Positions 10,690 to 20,354 of a DNA stretch of 64,000 bases are shown one piece after another (the stretch's first letter is position 1; each line of letters begins with the position of its first letter). Under the pieces are notes generated by a model that worked only from the letters and a program-made list of their open reading frames with translations, was not told the origin of the DNA and made no database searches. The position numbers and the translations under genes were made by a program. The DNA is from Hordeum vulgare subsp. vulgare (lineage: Eukaryota > Streptophyta > Magnoliopsida > Poales > Poaceae): NCBI RefSeq assembly GCF_904849725.1, contig NC_058524.1, positions 511,174,263 to 511,238,262 of the forward strand, given 5' to 3'.

Positions 10690-12193
10690 TGATACGTCTC
10701 CAACGTATCTATAATTTTTGATGGTTCCATGCTATTATCTTGTCAACTTTGGATGTTTTGTATGCATTTTATATCTTTTTTGGGACTAACCTATTAACTC
10801 AGTGCCAGGTGCCAGTTCCTGTATTCTCCGTGTTTTTGACCTTTTTCAGAGGAGAATATTAAACAGAGTCCAAACGGAATAAAACCTCCGGAAAGATTTT
10901 TTCCGGAACAGAAGATACGCAGGGAACTTGAGAACCAAGGCAAAGGCTCCCGTGGGAGGCCACAAGACCCCTAGCCGCGGCCGGGGGGGCGCCTAGCAGG
11001 CTTGTGGGCCCCCCGTGGCTCCTTTGCCCTACCTCTTCCACCTATAAATTCCCTAAAAATCTGAAACCACGAGAGAGAGCCACGAAAATACTTTTCCGCC
11101 GCCGCAAGCTTCTGTCTCCGCAAGATCCCATCTAGGGCACGTTCTGGTGCCCTGCTGGAGGGGGGATTCGGACACGAAGGGCTTCTTCATCAACAACATT
11201 GCCTCTCCGATGATGCGTGAGTAGTTCACCACAGACCTTCGGGTCCATAGCTAGTAGCTAGATGGCTTCTTCTCTCTCTTGGATCTTCACTACAAAGTTC
11301 TCCATGATCTTCATGGAGATCTAGCCGATGTAATCTTCTTTTGCAGTATGTTTTTCGAGATTCGATGAATTGTGGATTTATGATCAGATTATCTATGAAT
11401 GTTATTTGAGTTTCCTCTGATCTCTTATATGCATGATTTCATATCCTTGTAATCCTCTTCGAGTTGTGGGTTTTGTTTGGCCAACTTGATCTATAATTCT
11501 TGCAATGGGAGAAGTGCTTGGTTTTGGGTTCATACCATGCGGTGTCCTCACCCAGTGACAGAAGGGGTAGCGAGGCATGCATCTTGTTGTTGCCATCAAG
11601 GGTAAAAAAATGGGGTTTATATCTATTGCATGAATTTATCCCTCTACATCATGTCATCTTGCTTAAGGCGTTACTCTGTTTGTTATGAACTCAATACACT
11701 AGATGCATGCTGGATAGCGGTCGATGTGTGGAGTAATAGTAGTAGATGCAGAAAGTATCGGTCTACTTGTCTCGGACGTGATGCCTATATGTATGATCAT
11801 TGCCTTAGATATCGTCATGACTTTGCGCGGTTCTATCAATTGCTCGACAGTAATTCGTTCACCCACCGTAATATTTGCTATCATGAGAGAAGCCTCTAGT
11901 GAACACTATGGCCCCCGAGTCTACTTCACTTCAAACTTTCAGCTCTACACTTTCACTTTGTTGCACTTTCCGCCTTCAGATCTCACCTTGCAATCAATCG
12001 TCAAGGGATTGACAACCCCTTTATAGCGCTGGGTGCAAGTTTGTTTGTTTTTGCGCAGGTACATTGGTGACTTGCCTTGATACTCCTACTGGATTGATAC
12101 CTTGGTTCTCAAACTGAGGGAAATACTTACAGCTACTGTGCTGCCACGCTTTCCTCTTCAAGGGAAAAACCAATGCAGGCTCAAGAGGTAGCA
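10690..12193 (+). repeat. 3' LTR of S1 (1504 bp)
   Basis: Starts TGATACGTCTCC and ends GTAGCA. TATAAA lies at 11043-11048, downstream of a GC-rich inverted-repeat block. The R/U5 part (about 11200-12170) is the most conserved stretch of the family. Its U5 end is about 20 nt shorter than in other copies. Confidence 0.88.
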
Positions 12194-13143
12194 GAGATCA
12201 TACGAACTGATGTATACGGACCAATGAACATAGAAGCGCGCGGTGGATATCGTTATTTTCTCACCTTCACTGATGATCTGAGTAGTTATGGGTATATCTA
12301 CTTGATGAAGCACGAGTATGAAACATTTGAAAAGTTCAAGCAATATCAGAGTGAAGTTGAAAATCATCGTAACGAGAAGATCAAGATTATACGATCTGAT
12401 CGAGGAGGCGAGTATCTGAGTTACGAGTTTGGTGCTCACTTAAGACAGTGTGGAATTGTTTCATAGTTGACACTGCCTGGAACACCACAGGGCAATGGTG
12501 TGTCCGAACGTGGTAGTCATACTTTATTAGATATGGTGCGTTCTATGATGTCTCTTACCAATTTGCCGTTATCGTTTTGGGGCTATGCATTAGAGACAAC
12601 TGCATTCACTTTAAATAGGGCACCATCAAAATCCATTGAGACAACGCCATACGAGCTGTGGTGTGGCAAAAAGCCAAAGTTGTTGTTTCTTAAAGTTTGG
12701 AGATGTGATGCTTATGTCAAAAAGCTTTAGCCTGAAAAGTTGGAACCCAAAGCGGAAAAGTGTGTCTTCATAGGTTACCCAAAATAGACAGTTGGGTATA
12801 CCTTCTATCTCAAATCTGAGGGCAAAGTGATTGTCGCTAAAAACAGAGCTTTTCTAGAGAAGGAGTTTCTCTCAAAATAATTGCGTGGGAGGAAGATAGA
12901 ACTTGATGAGGATGTAGAACCTCTACTTCAACATGATGGTGGCGCAGGGTAGAAAGAAATTTCTGTCGAGGCAACACCAGTTGAAGAGTAAGCTAATGAT
13001 GGTGATCTTGACACTTCAAATCAAGTTGATGTCGGACCTCGTAGGTCGACAAGGGCACGTACTGCTCCTGAGTGGTACGGGAATCCTGTCTTGTCAATCA
13101 TGTTGTTGGACAACAATGAGCATGCGCACTATGGAGAAGCAAT
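12194..13143 (+). pseudogene. Copia integrase core and linker
   Basis: It resumes the frame broken at 8900. The catalytic triad can be followed: D in TDVYGP (about 12209), D in RSDRGGEY (about 12400), E in GVSERGS (about 12505). Premature stops include TAG at 12464-12466, 12728-12730 and 12785-12787, with more in the weakly conserved linker before the reverse transcriptase. The second-to-last recognisable stretch, APEWYGNP, is the usual start of the RT region in BARE/Angela. The frame is cut at 13143 by the CACTA element and continues at 17058. Confidence 0.88.
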
Positions 13144-13340
13144 CACTACAAGAATTCGGCTAATCCATGACGAACACAATCCGTCACATATCTACGAAAA
13201 ACTGTCATGGAAGAAAATACATGACGGACTAGAAATCCGTCATGTATATCGTGTCATAATTTGTCCATTGTATGATCCATGACGGATCATCCTAATCTGT
13301 CACGAAGCATGACGGTACTTGTCCGTCATGGATGGAACTA
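13144..13340. repeat. Left terminal and subterminal repeats of the CACTA
   Basis: CACTACAAGAA followed by closely spaced direct and inverted copies of TGACGGA-type motifs. Known CACTA transposases bind such arrays. Confidence 0.85.
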
Positions 13341-15102
13341 AACTAACATGCTCATAACGGCGTTAACTTGTCTACCACATCAGCATCCGACAAGGATCTC
13401 ACGTGGCAGCCCATGAAGTAGTCAGCCCAATAAGAATTTCAGCCCACTAAATTTTAGCTACATCCATGACAAATGCCCATGTAGTAATCAACATATTTGG
13501 AATTTTGGCCCATTAAATTTTAGGTATGTACAAGTCCCACTGGTTTCAATCCACGTAATTAAACCATATAATTTCCTTTGGTCATCTAATTTCTTTTCAT
13601 CAATAGTAATTTAAGCCAATATATTGTTTTCAAAAAATATATGCTCATGTCATTCGATAAAAGAAAAAATAACAAAAAACATAATATTAGAAACATTTCA
13701 GATAATACATTTGTCAAGGACTTGCAAAAAACAACAAAATAAAAACTACAAACACCCTATGCTAATTTTGCATCCACCATCAGCCCACTCAGTGCTTGTC
13801 GAGCGAGAACCAGGGGTCATTCCCATGCATTTCTGGACGTGGATCAAGCCATTGCCGCCAACTTCATCAAAGGAAGAACCTTATCCGCCAACTCGCCTCA
13901 ACCCATGCTCAACATTGCGTGCGCCTTAACAAACTTTAAGACAATCTCAAAAAATACATGCACCAACATGGCGCATACCCCAGCTGCATGGGCCCGATGA
14001 GCTCATGTTTCCTGTACAAACTATTCTTTAATTAGTTCTAAAGAATATATATTCTTTAATTAGATAGTGTTTTCCAATTACCATGCTCACTAATCGAAAA
14101 TTATAAATTAAAGTTAATTGTAGAAGAAAGTTAGCTCATATCTTTGTACGAACAACACCATGACCATGGTATCTGCGCTATAATTATCCTGTTATATGAA
14201 ATACTTCTGTTATACGAAGAACATATAATCTTGATGGACTACATAGCAAATCTTCCGACTAATCCTTTTTATTAATGTGATCATTTCCATATTTTTAATA
14301 TATATGTGGATGCTTGCAGCAACAAGTCATCACAATCGCTTTTAGTTAAGTTTTTTTATTAGATTACTTCGTGGAAAAGTCATGTTAGTAAGATAATGAT
14401 TACATATTAATTACCATGCTTCATAAATATCATGATTAACAGAAGAAAACAATTAAAACACAATGAACATGCCCAATATTTTCCTTGTGGAAGATGAACA
14501 ATTAATGTGCGTAGCTGTGTGAGTCTTGGTCAATCATTTACCCTTTAACAAATCAGTTGTTCAAAAAGCTAGGGAGATCAACCTCCAATGAGTTCAAGGA
14601 CAAAATGTGATTTATTTGGTTTTTCTATATTTCACTTGAGCAAATTACGATAACAGTTTGGTGGAATTGGCACATCGCTTTCCTATTTCTTATCATGCAC
14701 TAATTTTAAAATGGATGTCATACGGATACGCTGGTTCCATGAAGTATCCATGCATTCTAGCACTAGTGATACTATTGTTGTAGTTTGATAGCCATGGTGC
14801 AGAAGTGTTGGAGCACACTTGGGGTTCATGAACCAACAACAGGCAAGTAATTTTTGTTACTCATAAGTAATAAATCTGGAAAAGAATTTGCAATAGTTGT
14901 CATCAGGTTATGGGATGGTAATTCACGCTGAACATATATGTCAGATTAATGAATGAATTGGTATGCCTTGATGCTAAACAAAACAAAGCTTCTCACAGAA
15001 AAGATTCATAATCCGATACTATGCACGTGTACTGCGTGTAATAGAGGGTCTCGAACTCCTAAACCGCATATTGGGAGGAGGAAAGGCAGGAATCACAAAT
15101 AT
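13341..15102. other. CACTA interior, AT-rich, no gene recognised
   Basis: Short frames only. No transposase or other domain seen on either strand. Confidence 0.5.
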
Positions 15103-15108
15103 ACATAC

Positions 15109-15229
15109 CAACGATGATGTTGCACCAGCGGACAAACTCGTCATTGATATAGAGCCGCGGGAGTGTGGCCCAGCTGGAGTACTACTTGAGCCACTAAAGG
15201 AGCCCCTCATTCACGAGCACGTCGTGTAT
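15109..15229 (-). pseudogene. Captured exon, monothiol glutaredoxin-like
   Basis: On the minus strand a 121-nt segment is preceded by an AG acceptor (15231-15230) and followed by a GTATGT donor (15108-15103). Its translation contains YSSWATLPRLYINDEFV and then a short polar run ending IIVG. Plant monothiol glutaredoxins of the GRXS14/S15/S17 group have at this place a tryptophan-proline-threonine motif, PQLYI, GEFVGG and DI, which this resembles closely in order and spacing. Two in-frame TAG codons and changes in the glycine pair show it is dead. Exon borders with splice signals imply capture of genomic DNA rather than of an mRNA. Neighbouring exons, including the CGFS active site, were not found. 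Confidence 0.55.
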
Positions 15230-16029
15230 CTCAAGGCATGTCAAACATGTGAAGAATCAGCAACACCTTATATCTTAATTAACAATGAAGCATGCAAGTA
15301 TATAAAAAATCATGATTAACATGGCTGCCATTTAAGCACTAGAATAAATAGCATACAAGAGCAAGACAAAATGACAATAGGCTACACCAGACCAGAACCC
15401 AAGAGGAACATTACTAACCATGGCATAGGTAAAAATTCACATGCATAAGAGCAGTGATTGCTCGTTCAGCCATCCCTTGGATCAGTAGCATTACTGAACA
15501 CATCTACATGTGAGATCTGAATATAATTACCAGGCCAAATAATATGTTACTCAAACAATCTGAATTCAATATCAGGTCAATTTTAATGCACTCAAAACAA
15601 AGACCAAAACAATTAATATATTCAAAACAATCTGAATCGAAGCACAAACATATATGAAATTTACATTGACTAACCACCCCTAGTATGCGAGGAAGAGTGG
15701 ATGCATGGGACACATGGACAAAAAATGATAAAGATTTATTTCTTTGCAGACTAAGGACAATACCAGAACAAATACATTCGCTAACACGACATATCTTTAA
15801 GTTCTAGAGTACCAAGAAACACAAACTGTCTAGTGCACATGTACCACGAAATAACTAAACAGATAACCACTGGCATCAAACGAAATTTGACAGAAAACAA
15901 GTGAACCGCCGACCAATCTACTAATCCTGCAGTGGGTAAGATCACAGATTACACGGGAGGAACCCAACCACAAAGATGATGATGGGGAGCAGCACATAAG
16001 CGCAGTGCAGGAGGCCCCTAGCAAAGCCA

Positions 16030-16710
16030 AGGAGGCAGCACCCGTCGCGGCAGCGCGGCAGGCAGAAACCGGTGGCCAGCTCCGTTAAGCCGGCACCCCT
16101 GTACACTGATTACATCAGCGTCACATGTATCTCACCATAGCTCGCCGCTGATTGAAGATGGATTCGTGGCTGTTGCACGAGAGTCTTCCAAATTAGGTGA
16201 GAGAGAATGACGAGCTCGGCGTCGCTATCGCCACCTTGGCTTTCTCGTCAGTGTTGATCTGGTTGAGATCGACAGCGCATCTTGGGGACAGCAGCGGCAC
16301 GTGCGCTGCTCGACTGCAACCCAGGAAGGCGGATTGATCTGCATCGGGAGGTAATGGACAGCATCTACTGACGCCCAACCGCAGCAATCGGACCTGCCGC
16401 CACCACTATCACCGTGGCTCGAGGGCGTGATCTGGACTAGGGTGGGGTTATGGGCTGGTGGTCGTGGCGGTGGGAAAGATGGGGTGGGGGCCGACGCATA
16501 TGGAGGGGAAAAGAGAGGGGATCAATGGATCAGAAGAGGTAAGGCCTTTTCTACGGCGGCGCCGGCGTGGAGCGGGCGGAGGAAGATTGGTGGAATGGTG
16601 GCGGCTGAGAGAACGGGAGGAGAATGGGGAATTAGGGTTAGGTGTGTGTGTGGGTGGACTCTTGAGTTAAATAGGCTGGCTTCAAAAATTTCCACCCTGC
16701 TGCGTTAGCC
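16030..16710 (-). other. GC-rich block in CACTA, possibly captured 5' gene region
   Basis: This block is GC-rich, unlike the rest of the transposon. On the minus strand the right part (16710-16400) looks like a 5' UTR or first exon, with CCTAACCCTAATTCCC and pyrimidine-rich tracts. The left part (about 16110-15970) has an open stretch with clustered cysteines followed by a hydrophobic run. The plus strand also has an open frame at 16427-16708, probably a GC-composition shadow. I do not recognise a protein. Confidence 0.3.
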
Positions 16711-16849
16711 ACTTAAAATTTTGCATCTCCGCACGCTCTCTCAAACTTCACATGCATCCTTTTCTTTCCCAGTTTCTATAAACCATTGATTGAGTGGCTG
16801 ATAAGTGGATCAAATAATGGGGCACACCTGACACATCAGCAAAAGCCAT

Positions 16850-17057
16850 CCATGACGGTTCGGATGGCAAACAAAGAAAGAAAGAGAGGGTGTAACTGGT
16901 CGATTCACGACGGTTTCTGTGACGGTCCCTCAATGTCCGTCATTAAGGGGCTATCGTTTTGGGCTCATCTACATCTTGTTGATCCATGACGAGTTCCGTG
17001 ATGGTTTTCGAGAACGTCACCTGAAATCCGTCCTGATTTACCAGATTTCTTGTAGTG
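16850..17057. repeat. Right subterminal and terminal repeats of the CACTA
   Basis: Several GACGGT/CCGTCA motifs, ending in TTCTTGTAGTG, the inverted copy of the left end. Confidence 0.85.
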
Positions 17058-18569
17058 AATGGTGGGCCCGGATTCCAACAAATGGTTAGAGACCATGAAA
17101 TCCAAGATAGGATCTATGTATGAAAACAAAGTCTGGACTTTGGAAGTATTACCTGAAGGCCGAAAGGCTATTTAGAACAAATGGATCTTTAATAAGAAGA
17201 CACACGCCGACGGTAATGTAACCGTTTATAAAGCTCGACTTGTGGCAAAGGGGTTTTCACAAGTTCAAGGAGTTGACTACGATGAGACTTTCTCACACGT
17301 AGCGATGCTTAAGTCTGTCCGAATCATGTTAGCAATAGCTGCATTTTTCGATTATGAAATATGGCAGATGGATGTCAAAACGGCGTTCCTTAAAGGGTTT
17401 CTGAAGGAAGAGTTGTATATGATGCAACCCGAAGGTTTTGTCGATCCAGAGAATGATGACAAAGTATGCAAGCTCCAACGATCCATTTATGGACTCGTGC
17501 AAGCATCTCGGAGTTGGAATAAGTGCTTTGATGAGGTGATCAAGGCATTTGGATTTATACAAGTTGCAGGAGAAGCTTGTACTTATGAGAAAGTGAGTGG
17601 GAGCTCTGTAGCGTTTCTAATATTACATGTGGATGACATATTGCTGATTGGAAACAATGTGGAGTTTTTGGAAAGCGTAAAGGATTACTTGAAAAAAGTT
17701 TTTCACTAAAGGATCTAGAAGAAGCTGCTTACATATTATGCATTACGATCTATAGAGATAGATCGAGGCGCCTAATCGGACTTTCACAAAGCACATACCT
17801 TGATAATGTTTTGAAGAAGTTCAAAATGGAACAATCCAAGAGGGGGTTCTTGCCTGTGTTACAAGGTATAAAGTTGAGTAAGACTCAATGCCTAGTAACT
17901 GCAGAAGATAGAAAAACGATGAGTGTCGTCCCCTATGCTTCAGCCATAGGGTGTATCATGTATGCAATGCTGTGCACGCGACCGAATATCAGCCTTGCCA
18001 TAAGTATGGCAGGCAGGTTTCAAAGTAATCCAGGAGTGGAGCACTAGACAGCGGTCAAGAATATTCTGAAGTACCTGAAAAGGACTAAAGAAATGTTTCT
18101 CGTTTATGGAGGTGACGAAGAGCTCGTCGTAAAGGGTTACGTGGATGTAAGCTTCGGCAATGATCCGGATGACTCTAAGTCACAAACCAGATACGTATAT
18201 ATTCTTAATGGGGGTGCGGTAAACTGGTGCAGTTCCAAGCAATGCGCCATAGCTGATTCTACATGTGAAGAGGAGTACATAGCAGTCTCGGAGGTGGCTA
18301 AAGAGGGTGTCTCGATGAAGCTGTTCATGACAAATCTTGGATTTGTGCCAAGCGCACTAGATCCAATAACTATGTTCTCTGACAACACTGGTGCCATTGC
18401 TCTAGCCAAGGAACCCATGTTTCACAAGAGGACCGGACACATCAAACGACGCTTCAACGTCACCCGCGACTACGTCGAAGGAGAGGACATTAATATTTGC
18501 AAAGTGCACACGGATCTGAACATTGCAGATCCACTGACTAAACCTCTTCCTCGAGCTAAACATGACTGA
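17058..18569 (+). pseudogene. Copia reverse transcriptase and RNase H
   Basis: The RT fingers and palm begin around NKWIF, with a TAG at 17173-17175 just before it. Motif A is WQMDVKTAFL (about 17363). Motif C reads HVDDIL (about 17630) instead of the usual YVDD, so the catalytic box has lost its tyrosine. A frameshift follows near 17700, next to homopolymer runs. The frame then continues through the RT connection (TAG at 18045-18047) into RNase H (GYVDVSFGND, later SDNTGAIALA). The product ends LTKPLPRAKHD with a stop at 18569, where intact relatives continue a few residues further. Confidence 0.88.
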
Positions 18570-18658
18570 CCCTAGAATTGCATGGGTGTTAAATTTGTTA
18601 CATTGTAAAATCACATAGAGATGTGATGCTAGATTATTGACTCTAGTGCAAGTGGGAG
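18570..18658 (+). promoter_or_regulatory. Copia 3' noncoding end and polypurine tract
   Basis: Short noncoding sequence ending GTGCAAGTGGGAGAG. BARE/Angela elements have this purine tract directly before the 3' LTR, but here the LTR is absent and Athila-type gag sequence follows. Confidence 0.75.
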
Positions 18659-20292
18659 AGAATGAAATTGATGATTAGAAATTGTCCCGCTCATGGCTTG
18701 AGTCTTCGGATGATTATACAAATCTTCTACACTGGCTTGAATTTCGCTTCTTGAAATATCTTGGACTCCGCCTCAGGTGGAACGTTCATGGAAATCTAGT
18801 TAGGAGAAGCCACAAAACTCCTAGACAATATCATGACGAACTACTCTCAGTGGCACACTGAAAGGTCACCTACTAGTAAGAAGGTACACGCTATAGAAGA
18901 AATTAACTCGTTGAGTGCTAAGATGGATGAGTTAATGAATTTGGTTGCTAGTGGAAGTGCTCCTTTAGATCCTAATGATATGACCTTGTCTTATTTGATT
19001 GAGAGTAGCAACACTAGCTTGGAAGTTAATTTTGTTGGTAGGAATAATTTTGGCAAAAACAATGCTTTTAGAGGAAACTATGTTCCTAGGCCTTTTCCTA
19101 GTAACTCCTCTAATAACTTTGGCAACTCCTACAACAATACTCATGGAAATTACAATAGGTTAGCCTCTGATCTAGAGAGTAATATCAAAGAGTTTATCAA
19201 CTCGCAAAAAAAATTCAATGCGTTCATAGAGGAAAAACTACTCAAAATTGACGATTTGGCTAAGAGCGTTGATAGAATGTCTAGTGATATTGATGCTTTG
19301 AAAGTTAGATGCGCTCCTCCCAAGATCAATATGGATGAAACTTTGAAAGCTATGCGTGTTTCCATGATTGAGAGCAAAGAAAGAACCACCCAAATTCGTG
19401 CTAGACATGAATGGCTTAAAAAGGTGTGTTCTCGTGATAAGAATCATGAAGATCTTAAAGTGCTAGGTGTGACTCCCATTGAATCTTTGTTTTCTTGTGT
19501 CAAACCTAATGATGAGGGGGCTGGATATGAGTCCACCTTGGTTGAAAAACGCCCCAATGATTCGGAGTCCATCTATCTTGATGCTAAAAGCATTGAAAGT
19601 GGAGTAGAGTATATTAAAACTTTGAGTAGTAATGAAATTACTACATTGGATTTCAAGGAATTCAATTATGATAATTGTTCCTTGATTGAATGCATTTCCT
19701 TGATGCAATCCATGCTAAACTCTCTACACGCTTATAGCCAAAACAAGGCCTTTACCGATCATATCGTCGAAGCTATGATAAAATTCTTGAAGAGAAACTT
19801 GAATTGGAAGTCTCTATCCCTAGAAAGCTTCACGATGAGTGGGAACCTACTATCAAAATCAAAATCAAAAACTATGAATGCAACGCTTTGTGTGATTTGG
19901 GTGCTAGTGTTTCCGCGATTCCAAAGTCTTTCTGTGATGTTCTGGGTTTTAATGAGATTGAAGAGTGTTCTCTTAATTTGCATCTTGCGGATTCTACTGT
20001 CAGGAAACCCATGGGAAGGATCAATTGTGTTCTTATTGTTGCAAATAGGAACTATGTACCCATGGATTTCATTGTGCTTGACATTGATTGCAATCCTACA
20101 TGCCCTATTATTCTTGGTAGACCTTTCCTAAGGACTATCGGTGCCATCATCGATATGAAGGAAGGGAATATTAGATTTCAATTTCCTTTAAAGAAAGGCA
20201 TGGAGCACTTTCCTAGAAAGAAAATAAGATTGCCTTATGAATCCATGATGAGGGCCACTTATGGTTTGATTGCCAAAGACGACGATACGTGA
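18659..20292 (+). pseudogene. S2 gag C-terminal half and aspartic protease
   Basis: It aligns codon by codon with 34304-35865 of the full-length sister element. The gag part is open from 18833 to about 19780; a TAG at about 18797 and a 1-nt deletion near 19783 break the frame. The protease then continues in the next frame to a TGA at 20292. It keeps a retropepsin-like site (CDLGASVSAIP) and the flap-side motif ILGRPFLRT. No zinc knuckle and no reverse transcriptase follow, so the family copies here carry only gag and protease. The product would build particles and mature them, but this copy is broken. Confidence 0.82.
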
Positions 20293-20316
20293 TTTTATCG
20301 CCTTATGCCTAGCTAG

Positions 20317-20354
20317 GGGCGTTGAAAAATAGCGCTTGTTGGGAGGCAACCCAA
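20317..20354 (+). promoter_or_regulatory. Conserved double hairpin after protease (S2)
   Basis: A GCGTT/AGCGC stem is followed by a GTTGGG/CCCAA(T) stem around AGGCAA. The same pair follows the last codon in S3 and S4, and a variant occurs in the reverse-strand element at 47157-47205. Probably an RNA structure; role unknown. Confidence 0.55.

Larger units (their letters stand above)
8901..12193 (+). mobile_element. Athila-type element S1, internally deleted
   Basis: It is bounded by GAGAT duplications in the Copia integrase gene. It starts TGATACGTCTCC and ends GTAGCA. Only 350 bp of the 5' LTR remain (8901-9250). They join directly at a CC dinucleotide to sequence that in related copies lies far downstream of gag (compare 21533 onward and 55382 onward). 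The 3' noncoding interior (9251-10689) and a complete 3' LTR follow. Primer site, gag and protease are all deleted. Confidence 0.85.
13144..17057. mobile_element. CACTA DNA transposon, 3.9 kb, non-autonomous
   Basis: The left end reads CACTACAAGAA and the right end TTCTTGTAGTG, a perfect 11-bp terminal inverted repeat. It is flanked by the 3-bp duplication AAT (13141-13143 and 17058-17060), the length typical of CACTA elements. Both subterminal regions carry many copies of a CATGACGG/CCGTCATG-type motif (13170-13340 and 16850-17040), the expected transposase-binding arrays. No transposase gene is visible, so it needs help in trans. The interior includes AT-rich filler (13600-15000), a probable captured glutaredoxin exon (15109-15229) and a GC-rich block (16030-16710) that may be captured gene sequence. 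Confidence 0.93.
7978..18658 (+). mobile_element. Decayed BARE/Angela/WIS-type Copia, twice interrupted
   Basis: The pieces at 7978-8900, 12194-13143 and 17058-18658 read in the Copia order gag, protease, integrase, reverse transcriptase, RNase H. They match the Triticeae BARE/Angela/WIS polyprotein as I know it. Taking out the two insertions and one copy of each target duplication restores the reading register exactly. Both LTRs and the N-terminal half of gag are missing: the left end abuts the LTR-like fragment, and the right end stops at the purine tract where the 3' LTR should start. There are at least eight in-frame stops and one frameshift, so it is inactive. Confidence 0.88.

Noticed and set aside
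11630..12026. Frames of 89 and 100 codons recurring in every S-family LTR (also near 23875, 29469, 52652, 57780)
   Set aside because: They open with TTG or GTG, not ATG, overlap each other in two frames, and the DNA is equally conserved in all positions. Better explained by conserved leader RNA.
16427..16708. Plus-strand frames in the GC-rich part of the CACTA
   Set aside because: Overlapping open frames from composition; glycine/arginine runs and no domain.
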